In this document: positions 21,009 to 31,000 of the stretch, one piece after another
How positions within the stretch are numbered: the first letter of the stretch is position 1
Layout of the letters: every line of letters begins with the position of its first letter
NCBI RefSeq assembly: GCF_020360975.1
Contig: NW_025408667.1
Coordinates: forward strand, 7,068,001 to 7,132,000
From: Hirsutella rhossiliensis
Taxonomy: Eukaryota; Ascomycota; Sordariomycetes; Hypocreales; Ophiocordycipitaceae
Direction of reading: 5' to 3'
DNA length: 64,000 nucleotides
Notes under the pieces: generated by a model
Database searches by the model: none
What the model saw: the letters and a program-made list of their open reading frames with translations, nothing else
Told to the model about the DNA's origin: nothing
Made by a program: the position numbers and the translations under genes

Positions 21009-22966
21009 CTACAACTTGGAACCACTCTCCCCCCTCCTCATCCGCGCCAGCACCTCGTTGCCCAGACTCGCCATCTCAAACTTGCGCACCTTGCCGCTCC
21101 CCGTCAGCGGCACGTCGCCCGGCACGCCGCCCTCGCCCAGCCACAGGACGTGTGTCGGCGACTTGTGCTTGCCCAGCACCGCCCGCACCCACTCGCGCAC
21201 CTCGTCGTCGCCCGGCTTCGCCGCCCCGGGCCGCCGCTCCACGAACGCCCCGACCACCTCGCCGTAGTGCTGGTCCTTGAGCCCGACGACAATGGCCCGG
21301 TCGATGCTCGGGTGTGCCATGAGACGCTCCTCGATCTCGAGGGGGTAAATGTTTTCTCCGCCTGTTGCTAGCCCGTCAGCCCCAGCCTATCCGTCACAGG
21401 GAAGAGAGCAACGCACCCCGGATGATAATGTCTTTGAAGCGCCCCGTAATGGTGCAGTATCCCCTCTCGTCAAAGACGGCCTCGTCGCCCGTGTGAAGCC
21501 AGAGCACCCCGGCCGCGTCGCGCTCCATGACCTCGGCCGTCTTCTCCGGGTTGTTCCAGTACCCGGCCTGCAGCTGGTACCCGGCCATGCAAAGCTCGCC
21601 CCGGGCGCCGACGGGCACCGTTCGGCCCTCGGCGTCGACAATCTTTGCGTGCGCGTGCGGCATCAGCGTGCCCACCGTCGCCAGCCGCGTGTCCATGGCG
21701 TCGTCGGTGAAGGCGTTGAAGCACGTTGGCGACGCCTCCGTCAGCCCGTAGCTGCTCGTAAATTCGCTCATGCCGAACCGGTTCACCAACAGCTCCATCA
21801 GGTACCGCGGCACCGGCGCCCCCGCAATGATGCCCGTCCGCAGCCGCTCGCAGTTGAAGCCCGCGGGCGGCTCCGCCTGGAAGAGCGAGTCGAACATGGC
21901 CGGCACCCCGTGCACCGCCGTGCAGCTCTCGTCCGAGATGGCCCGCAGCGTCGCCGCAATGTCGAAGACCTCGGCGGGAAAGACAATCTTGGCCCCGTGC
22001 GTCACCACGGCCAAGAGGCCCAGCACGAGCCCGAAGCAGTGGAAAAGCGGCGGCGGGCAGCAGAGGACGTCGTCGGGCGTCAGACGCATCCGGTCGCCGA
22101 TGAAGCGGGAATTATTGACGAGATTGCTGCGTCGCAAGGGTCAGCTCAGACCCGATGCCGTCACCATTGCCTAACAGCAAAAGACGCAAGATGAGAGGGG
22201 AAGAAGGGACAGAGCGTAGCACTCACTGATGGGTCAGCATGGCGGCCTTGGGCTGCCCTGTCGTGCCGCTGGTGAACTGGAGGTTGACGACCTGATGCGG
22301 CAGGACCTGGCTCATGGCACGGTGCAGTCGATCGCGGCCTCTCCGACGGCTGTTGCTGCTCGACCGAACGAGTTCATCGTAGGTCGTGTAGCCCGCAGCC
22401 TCGCCCCTGAGGATGACGACACGGACCGTGGGTGTCTTGACCGACGCCGGCTCACTGCCCTGCTTCTCGAGGGCGGCCAGAAGAGGCGCATTGTCGAGCT
22501 TTCCAATCGTCCGCGTCGTAAACAGCACCTTGCAGTCGGAGAAGCGCAGGCCGTAGAGGGCTTCTGTGGGCGTGTACGTGTTGTTGAGGATGACGAGCAT
22601 GGCGCCCACCTTGGCCACGGCGAAGAAGACGGCCGCGTACTGCTCGCAGTTGCCGGCCATGATGCCCACGCGGTCCCCCGGCTCGACGCCCAGGTCCAGC
22701 AGCAGCGCCTGGGCCAGCAGCGTGCTCTGCTGGTGCAGGTCGTGGTAGGTCCAGCGCGCCCCCGTCCACGGCATCACCAGGCACTCATCGCCACCATGCC
22801 GGTAGGCCTGGAGCTCCAGCAGCTCGCCCAGCGTCAGGTCGACGAGGGGCGGATCCACAGGCCCGTGGAGGATAGACAGCTTCTGCGGCCGCGGTGTTGT
22901 TGCTGGCGTCGTCGCGGAAAGGTCCCTCTCGGTTCGTGTCTGCGTCGGGTTCTCCGTGGTTGACAT
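21009..22966 (-). CDS. SidI-like acyl-CoA ligase with peroxisomal SKL tail (3 exons)
   Basis: Exons 22966-22227, 22126-21417 and 21367-21009 (introns 100 and 49 bp) give 602 residues; junctions restore AMLTHHNLVNNSRF and DIIIRGATGGENIYPLEIEE. Adenylate-forming signatures are all present: LQFTSGTTGQPKAAM (P-loop), SSYGLTEASP, WLHTGDEAVFDERGY and the catalytic C-terminal GSGKVRK. The last residues are SKL, a canonical PTS1 peroxisomal signal. The N-terminal KLSILHGPVDPPLVDLTLGE looks like fungal SidI, the mevalonyl-CoA ligase of fusarinine/TAFC siderophore synthesis, a peroxisomal pathway in Aspergillus. Its neighbour is a siderophore transporter and a palindromic pair of iron-type GATA sites lies upstream. 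The enzyme class is certain; the mevalonate substrate is inferred. An ordinary peroxisomal medium-chain acyl-CoA synthetase is the alternative. Confidence 0.85.
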
Positions 22967-24919
22967 GTTGATGACAAAAAGCTTCCCAAGCTATACTTGT
23001 ATCCCAGGTCTCGACCTTTTTAGATAATTCTTTTCACAACAATCCGAGGGTCTCCTTTCGCTTCCCACGACGCAATCTCGACTCAGACTCTCTTGGTTGG
23101 GACTTGCACAGCACCAAGTGGAGGGGGAATGGAGGGGAGAGTGAGGCCTTCTTTCTGAGCTTCTCAAGTGCTCACGACTCCCGGCTCTGAGAAAATGGGC
23201 TTCCACTCTCCCTTCTCGATGGAGCCACCGGGTCCAGCGGATTCGACCCACTGCCGGTTGCACTATTACACCGATCCATCTCATAAAAGCCGCAAAGTGA
23301 GCACGGGATGGCCCGTCTTCGTACTGTACTTGGTATGTACGAGACCCTTGTGCCTTGAAATACGACTCATCCCACCTCTCGCCGCAATAAGCGACCAGGC
23401 CGGGCTACCACAATGCGCAGAGACGACTTTTTTCCCCGGTTTTCTCTGAATTGCGCGCAGCAGCAGGGTCCAACCGGTCTGGCGGCTCCCGTGTATCACA
23501 GGCCATCTCCGACGCTTGCCGACTCCGCCCGAGAGACTGCGGTCGTGCCAAGTGGTGCTTGGCCGACGCTGCCGGAAAGGGGAGGAAGAGGGGGTAAAGC
23601 GAGGTGGCCAAGATCTTATCTGATCATCAGATAAGATACCCTGCTCGTTGTACAGCACCGTACAGTACCTGCAGCACTGTACCTGCATACATCCAGACAT
23701 GGTTAACTGTGCGAAGACTTCACGTACTGTACCCTACTACCCACCCATCCATCCGCGACTGCGCACATTTTTAGCTTTGAAGCCTCAAAACCGCAAATTC
23801 CACACCGAGACTCCTCGTCAGCTTGACCCCGACCACATCCGTTGGCGAAGGACTCTCTATCAGACGGACGAGTGAGTGAGTGGTTTCTCACCATATGCAC
23901 ACCAATTGTTACCGTGCATACAGACAAACTACTGTAATGCGCATTGTTGTCCGTTTGTACATAATCGGCAGAGTCTCACGGGTACTGATTCGGGGTCGAG
24001 ATGGCTCTTGGCCGTACAGTGCATACGTGTTTATGTTCCCATGTACCGGTATGCGGCAATTCTTGGGAATTGGCACAGGATGTACCCCCATACAGTGTGA
24101 GGCACACTCAAGGTGCCCTAGAGAAGCATCCCGTATCATAACTCTCACGTAACTTACCGGCCAGACACATCCGTTGCCCGTCACCACCACCCAATCCAGG
24201 CATCAGGGCACGTTGCGGCTATGTCGTCTTGGCGCGCTCACATGCCACACCTACATCAACAAGACATTGCCCAGAGCGGGAGCCAAGATGCCTGGGGCCG
24301 TGCATCCGTCGCAACTCAAACCCAAACTCACTCTCTTCGGTATCAGCACTTGCCGGCATGTGCACCTACAGTACATATTATCATCCCTATTGTACGCTGC
24401 TGATATCCCAAGGCCGCAGCAAGCTTCGCGCCATGAACGAACCCTCAACTCACTCCGCCAGGCTTGTCCACGAACCAAGCATCAGGGCTTCCTGGTGAGT
24501 GCCTACGACCGCGAGCACCTCTGTCAGTGCTTGTCACGATTTGTACCGCGTCTCTGTTCGGCAGGCTGGGTCCTACAGATGGGCACTCGTCTGGACCCGT
24601 CCCTCGGAAATGCCACTCATCGCGATGGCGAACATGCCTCAACGCTGACTTCTGCCACTCATATAGATACAATGCTGCCCTGCTGACCCATCACCAGCCA
24701 TCCCGCTCGCCGAACCGTTCCGCTCAAGTGTGGGTATATGCATGTCTGACGTCTGACCAGTCCCAAACTGCTACGGCCCGCTGCATGTTTCAACCATCAA
24801 GACATTCGTCCTTCGCTCCCAGACGCCCTGGTCCAAACCTCCAAAGTTAGATTTGCTTCGTGGGAAGTCCTTTTCAAAATCATGGGGGACGAGGTCAATG
24901 AAACCAATGCTGAATCCCC
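22967..24919. other. Gene-poor spacer upstream of the ligase
   Basis: About 1.95 kb without a supported gene. It holds the ligase promoter with the palindromic GATA pair at 23613-23637. Beyond that the sequence is AT-richer, with many GTAC/TGTAC words, and ends in the 3' flank of the leftward Gag1-like gene. The frames at 23281-23700 and 24174-24686 show no domain, signal peptide or splice support. Confidence 0.45.
23613..23637. promoter_or_regulatory. Palindromic pair of SreA-type GATA sites
   Basis: Perfect inverted repeat with 12-bp arms, ATCTTATCTGAT and ATCAGATAAGAT, separated by one C. Each arm holds one ATCWGATAA (minus strand 23616-23624, plus strand 23626-23634). It lies about 650 bp upstream of the acyl-CoA ligase start codon and would suit a two-finger or dimeric GATA repressor. 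Confidence 0.65.
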
Positions 24920-26290
24920 TCACACCTCCTTTGCCCTTTCACCGTCACCCCCGTCGGGGCTGCCCGGGGCGAGGCCTATCCCCAGAGCCCGCTGAAGGCT
25001 TCGTCGGATCCCTTTTCCCGTTCGGTATTCGTCGTCCTTTTCGCGCCCGAGGAGCCCCAAGCTCATTCGCCGGGCGACGTTACCGCCGTACTCACTACCC
25101 GTGGCCGCCGCCTTCTTATGCCTACGAATAGTCAGGGTAGAGTCCACCACGGCTGCCCGGGGAGGCCATTCGCCATCTCGTTTCCAGCCCGCTATGCAAG
25201 AACGTAGCATGTCGGACAGGTTGACGGGGCACGCAGGCTGAAGATTATTAATCACCACTTTATCGTAGAGGCTAACGTAGACGGCAGGGGTAATGGACGC
25301 GCGCAGCGAGTTGTTTGGTGGCAAGAGCGGCTGTCCCACTGGCACCAGCGTCTCCACGGGGTACGACTCTGGGAGCGGCGGGTCCGAGACAGCAGAGTCT
25401 TGTGTATTTTGCGTCTTCAATTCCTTGTCGTTGTCCTTGGCGAGCGACGAGGCGTCAGAGGCGGCGCCCGCGGCGTCGGCGGTCTGAGCCATGGTACTCG
25501 GTATCGAGGCAGGCGGTGATCCTGACATGGAATGGCGAAAGAAGAAACGTCGAGGCGATCGCGGAGATGCCAGAGCAGGTGAGGGAGGCTTGCTGCGGAC
25601 GCGGACAGTCTTGGCGCCAGTCCAGGCATTGCGCCGCGCCTCAAAGCACGCCAGCCCGTCGTTCCAGGCCATTTCGTCTCGCAACGTCCTCCTGTGCCGA
25701 GCACGTCTGTCCAGAGTACGTTTCCGGATGATCGAACGCATGGCTTCAACGCCATGGAGCGGGCCTGGTGAGGATGCCGCAGATGCGTCGTCGTCGGTTA
25801 CGTCGGACGTCGACTCGACCCGAGGACGATAATGTACGTCATCCTCTGAAACAACGCTGTAGACAGATTGAGCATCGTCTTCTTGGTCGCCCCCCTCGTC
25901 CTCTTCGGAAGGTGGCTGTTCCAGTTCCGAGCCCTCGTCCACTTGGTACCCGTCGTCGTCGCGAGTCTCGTCTTGAACTTGCAGGGGCGCAGGTTGTGTC
26001 TCGTCTTCACCCTGACCGGGGCCTCGCACTGTCTGTCCTGCTTCGCCTTGGGCTACCGTCTCATGAGGCTGCGGTGGCCATTGGAATTCCCAGTCGCTCC
26101 TGATCTTGTCTGACAGGTAACGCTTGACAGCTTCCTTCTGCTTCGCCTTGTCCTTGCTCAAGAGGTCTGCATATTCGGTGGCGACCCAGTCTGGGGCCGC
26201 GGTGGGTAGATGAGCCGAGCCCTGGTTGTGGTGATGGCGCAGCTTGGATAGTGGAGAGCGCGGGCTCTTGTAGAAGTCGGAGAAGATCAT
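24920..26290 (-). CDS. Gag1-like clamp domain (DUF4050-type) protein
   Basis: A 456-residue protein starting MIFSDFYKSPRSPLSKLRHH. The frame is open upstream of this ATG to a likely acceptor (TTTTGCTCAG near 26403) without another ATG, which suggests a 5'-UTR intron and supports the start. Recognisable parts are a short N-terminal block (LPTAAPDWVATEYADLLSKD), a long acidic Glu/Asp-rich linker, the block MAWNDGLACFEARRNAWTGA, and a C-terminal block VYVSLYDKVVINNLQPACPV followed by WKRDGEWPPR. I recognise this as the fungal DUF4050/Gag1-like clamp family. The fission yeast member has been linked, as I recall, to TORC1 control. Function here is inferred from family only. Confidence 0.65.
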   Translation of the reverse strand: MIFSDFYKSPRSPLSKLRHHHNQGSAHLPTAAPDWVATEYADLLSKDKAKQKEAVKRYLSDKIRSDWEFQWPPQPHETVAQGEAGQTVRGPGQGEDETQPAPLQVQDETRDDDGYQVDEGSELEQPPSEEDEGGDQEDDAQSVYSVVSEDDVHYRPRVESTSDVTDDDASAASSPGPLHGVEAMRSIIRKRTLDRRARHRRTLRDEMAWNDGLACFEARRNAWTGAKTVRVRSKPPSPALASPRSPRRFFFRHSMSGSPPASIPSTMAQTADAAGAASDASSLAKDNDKELKTQNTQDSAVSDPPLPESYPVETLVPVGQPLLPPNNSLRASITPAVYVSLYDKVVINNLQPACPVNLSDMLRSCIAGWKRDGEWPPRAAVVDSTLTIRRHKKAAATGSEYGGNVARRMSLGLLGREKDDEYRTGKGIRRSLQRALGIGLAPGSPDGGDGERAKEV

Positions 26291-27793
26291 GACGGGCGAC
26301 GTGACGGGCTGCGAATGAGCAACGGCAGCGTCCCCGACTGCAAGGATTTGCGGCTGCTGGGAGATGTCTGCGGTGTCGTGGAGGGCGGGTGCTACGACGA
26401 CTGAGCAAAAGACATTAGTATGCTTTCAGGCACAGGCGAAGCGTGGGACAGTCGCATACAAGAGGGGGGTTGAGAGATTTGCGAGCGGCGGAAGAAGACG
26501 ATGATATTGTGAAACAGCGACGAGCCAGAATAGAGGGACGAAGCACGAAAGGGCGAGACGTCTGCTAAGAAATCGCTATGCGGCTGTGAAAAGTCGTCGA
26601 CGCAAAGCGCCCATGGCCAAGTCTGGAGCTCGTGGCCCTCGTCTCGTCAGCTCGATGCAGTGCTCGGGCGCCTATAGGCAGGCGCCTTTGCACTTGCAGG
26701 CAGAGCAGGCCAGGCTAGCTGAGGGAGGCGAGGCCGAAGCGGGGAACTGAGGAGTGTCGACGAGATGGGGGTGAAGGAAGGGGGGTAAGCGGCAACGGAG
26801 GTGAGTACGGTAATTGAGATGAGGGAACCGCTGTGTGACGCAGTGAAATAATGTAGTAGCTTGGAGGAGGAGGGTGCAACGCGACGCATAAGTACTGGAC
26901 GAGAAGAGGGTTCGAGAGAGAGGGTTGGAGAAAGAGGGTTGGAGAGAGATCGGGGTTTGCAGGGATTCTCAGTCATCGGTCTGCCTGGCAGCCTGGCTCT
27001 TGAACCTGCAGAGGGGGAATGCTGCAAAGAGACGAAAGAGCGCGACGAGACAAAAATAGCCCGGGCTGGTACGCCCGATAGGCACAGGCATGCTTACCTG
27101 CACTGCTGTTCTGGACCGCATGTCGGCGTGCGACGACGATGGCTGGGCTACACTCGCCGCCGTTGTTGGGGGTGGCGCCCGCGACGGAAATTGGCGCTCT
27201 CGTCCCGCCCAAGGTGGCCAGTGCTGCGACGGTGCTGCTGCTCGCGCCGCCGCCTCTCCCGGCGGCGGCGACTGGCGGCGACATGGCCAACGCGAATAGG
27301 TACCCAAGACAGTGCGTCTTGAGGGTTGAGGGAGCGAAGCGTGGATGCTGCACGGCAACCGGGTGCTCTGTGGGCCGATTTTTTCGCGTGCCGCAGAGGT
27401 CAAATGATTCCGACTGATTGGCTCGGGCTAACTATGCCCTGGGCTGAGCTGGGAGCGAGACTAATTACTCCGTATCCGTACCTACGGCGGCTTGACCCGC
27501 TCGCTGACCACGGACTGAGGAGTGGAGACAGAATGGGGCGGGCGGTTCAGCTTATTCAATCTCAGCCGCAAGTGAAGCCTCTCGGAGAGAGCGCTGCAGC
27601 TGGCGGATGAGTGTGTCGAGGGCGAGGTGAGCGAGGTCAACGACGGTGCGCAGACGCCCTGTACAGGAGAACAGTGCACAGTGCAGCTTACGGTGTCGAG
27701 TACTACCTACCTAGGTGCCTTGAGGAACGAAAAGGCTCTTCTGGACGCGAAAAAAACCCCAAAAACCCCCAAACCTACTTTACCCTCGAAACC
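26291..27793. other. Spacer between Gag1-like gene and Helitron remnant
   Basis: The first part contains the probable 5'-UTR intron and promoter of the Gag1-like gene. The rest has short frames without domains, a GAGAGGGTTGGAG-type repeat near 26915-26950 and a TACCTACCTAGG tract near 27700. No gene is supported. Confidence 0.45.
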
Positions 27794-27837
27794 CTTGGCT
27801 TCTGATTGGAGAACCCATCTTGGCTGCTGATTGGAGA
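27794..27837. repeat. Two-copy direct repeat with inverted CCAAT boxes
   Basis: CTTGGCTTCTGATTGGAGA at 27794-27812 recurs with one mismatch at 27819-27837. Each copy contains ATTGG, an inverted CCAAT box. It lies just outside the first recognisable Helitron-related sequence and may be old promoter sequence or part of the element's terminal region. Confidence 0.5.
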
Positions 27838-28010
27838 GCTTTTAAATCCCGGCTTCCCTTTGGTCGCTTAATGATTACTTACCCTTTTCGTCCTAGCCCT
27901 TTTGTTTCGCCTTCCGGCGCAGTTCGCCCTCTCCGGTCCTGCCAGCGACCTAACCTCGCGACTAGGACTCAGCTCCTCGTGAAACCGGTTTTTGGCCTTT
28001 TCCGACCAAA

Positions 28011-28052
28011 CCCTCTCCCGCACCCCTGACACGAGCATGGTGCCGTCCAGCG
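28011..28052 (-). repeat. Duplicated scrap of Helitron helicase tail
   Basis: This 42-bp block matches 28219-28260 at 33 of 42 positions. On the minus strand it translates to LDGTMLVSGVRERV against LDGIMLVSKLRERD in the main helicase. It lies about 25 bp downstream of the main helicase stop codon, so a second, diverged helicase C-terminus is attached to the element. Confidence 0.6.
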
Positions 28053-28075
28053 CCCTGCGCCCGGCATCGCGATAG

Positions 28076-31000
28076 CTACACGTCCAGGCCCGTGCCTTTA
28101 GAGTCCAGGGAATCAACGTCTAGCCATCCCGAGGCCTCGCGGACAGTCTTGTCGCTCAGCTGGCCCAGCCTCGCTTCTGCGTCTGTCATCTCGTCTGGCA
28201 CCTTGTTGCCCACCAGGTCCCTCTCCCGCAATTTCGAGACCAGCATAATGCCGTCCAGCGTCGGGCAGCGAGACAGCTGCACGTACAGGCTGTACGGGTC
28301 GCACTGCGAGGACACGGCGCGTCCGTCGATGTTTGACGTCCGCGTTCCCCGCAGCTCCAGAGCTACACGCTCGAGCGTCCTGCCCTGCACTTTATAGTCT
28401 GTGCACGCGAAGGCTGCCGTACAGGGCAGGCCCTTTCGGCTGACGTCGTTCTGCTGCCACGGCCTCTTTCGCTGGCACTGTATTTTGACCGTCATGGGCG
28501 TCAACAGGACCGTGCCTGGCGGCATCCCGACGAAGTGAACGTCGTTCGTCGTCTCCGACTCCAGCATTATCCCCGCCGGCGGCCCGAAATGGACCGTCGT
28601 GTCTGCCGTGATACGATGCCCCGGGTACGACTTGTCGAGGACGACCTCCAGCGCCGTGTAGCCGGCGCCGTTCACCAGCTTTAGCCCCTGATGGGTGTTA
28701 TGGTTCACGACGACCGGCATCCCCGGCACGAACATGAAGACGGCCGGCACCGGGATCGCGCTGTCGTCGCCCTGGTTCAGCATCATGATGGCCTCTTCCT
28801 CCGTCGGCAGGGCCTCCTTCCACGTATGATCCGAGATGAAGATGCGCATCACTGACCGCTGCTGGGCCCGGAACGCCAAGCTGGCCTCCATGTTGAGGTT
28901 CCACCGGTTCCTGTTCAGCGGCGTCACCACGGTGATGCACGTCTCCCACGGATCCGCCTGCCTTCCCGGTAGCATCTTGAGTTGAGGAGGTCCAGATCCG
29001 AGCGGTCCTGCACGCCCAGTCGAATCCGCCTTAGCAGCCTCTGCAATTCCGGATCTCCCGCGGCGCGCACCTGCTCGTCCAGCATGACCGTGGTCGTGAA
29101 TCTCTTCCACAACGCGTGCGCCTTGTCGTGCTGGTGCCGTGTCTCGGCCTTGAAGGAGCTGTCTACGTCCCACGAGACGGCGGTGCTGGGGAGGAGGATC
29201 GAGCGTTCTTGGACGGGGCGGAATTGGTGGAAGTCTCCGCAGAAGAGGACGATCGGAATACCTCCAAAATCCTGGTGCGACCCGCGCAGCCGGCAGAGCT
29301 GCTCGTTCACCGCGTGTAGCGTCCGCGCCCCGAGCATGCTCACCTCGTCGATGACGAGCACGTCCTTTCCCTGCCAGTCCATCCGGGATTGCCCGTCGAC
29401 GAACCGCTCCGCCTGTTTCGGCAGTCGCACCCCGTCGAGATCCTTGGCCGCGTTTGCGGCTGCCGCGAGATCTTTCGAGAACCCGCAGGCGGAGTGGATC
29501 GTAATGCCGTTGATCCGCGCTGCTGCCGTCCCCGACGTCGCCGTTATCATCAGACGATTCGATTGATCCTTGACGCGAAGAGCTCGACGAGCGCCTCGAT
29601 GACTCGTGACTTGCCCGTTCCGCCCTCTCCACCGACGAACTGGCACAGCTGGCGTACGTTGCTTTTCTCCCCGCGCCGTATCAGGTCAAGCTGGCGGCAT
29701 ATAATTAGGAAGGCGATCGCCTGCTTCTTGTTTAGCGTGAGCCGCGCTGCCAGGGCCTTGCCCGCCTCGAGGAAGGAGGTTGAGGCACCGAACCGGATCT
29801 CCATTCCCGCGCTGGCCCCCGCTACTCCTTCCTCGAGCTCCGCTGCCGTCATCTGGACGTCGTCATCCCCGAAACCCGTGAGCACGCCCCGCACCGCCGC
29901 GCGGCGACCAGTCACCGGTGCCGTGGACAGGCTTTGTATGCCCCGTATCATCTTCTCCCTCTCCCTGGATGCGCGGATTTGCTGCGACTTTATGGCCCTA
30001 ACCTCACTTTGCGGCGGTATGGTGGCTCCGGAGAATGCCCGCCCCGGGATGTTGATTCGTCTTGGGCCCCGTTCGGGTAGTATTGTGGCCTGGACCTCGG
30101 AAGAAGAGGACAGCGCCGATTGCTGAAATCGGCTGAGCTCCTGCATCATCGCCGTGAGCTCCGGCGAGCCGGCCGTGATTTGGTTCGGCCCGATCGAGCT
30201 TCTGACAACGTCGATTAGGCGATTCGTGCTTCCCGCACTGTCGGCCTGGTATCCCGATCCGGGCTCGACACCCACCTCCCCGGTGCCGTCCTCGTCCGGA
30301 CGTACTGCCGTGGGGTCGCCGTCACCGGACGAGGCCGCCCACTGCCGTGCGTCCCGCTTTGCATCTTCGGCCGACCGTCGCAGCAACTGCACGTTATCGA
30401 CGAAACATGATATCCTCGGGCCAGGGCTGCTCGTTGCCGCCCCCATATGCAGTTGATGTCGCCCTTTCTTCGTCTAAGAAAGACTCCCACGGCACGAACA
30501 GCGCAAGATGCTGCACAGCCGCTCTTCGCCATGGAAATTAGCCTTCGACCCGGCGCCTCCGGCCCGTCGACGACAAACGCACCTTCGGTAGCACGACCCT
30601 TCGTCGTCTTCGTCGAAATCCTTGCTCAAATACCCGTCGAGGCAGACCGTGGCCTGCTTGCCCGGTCGCCTGAGCACCTGCGCCCAACGGCCTCCCGGAG
30701 CCCAGCCGCTCTCGAACGGGACCTCCCCCCAGCCGGCGGGCCCCTCGTCCCTTTCGTTGCGCTTCAGCCTGACCAGCGAAACGTAGTCGTAGAGACACAG
30801 CCCTCGAAGGACGTCTCCCGATGACGGTATGCCTCGACACGGCAAATCCTCTGGCCTGCTTCTTCGACGAGTATTGACTCGTCCACAGAGCCATCTGCAA
30901 CGGCTGCGCCGCTTTCTCGTCGAAGGTGCGGCCATTGTCGGAAGACTTGCCAGTAGAGCAACGATACGTTCAGGAACGCCCAAGCACTGCCATTCGTCAG

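Noticed and set aside
24174..24686. 170-residue plus-strand frame
   Set aside because: No signal peptide, domain or splice signals, in an AT-richer spacer with many short words repeated.
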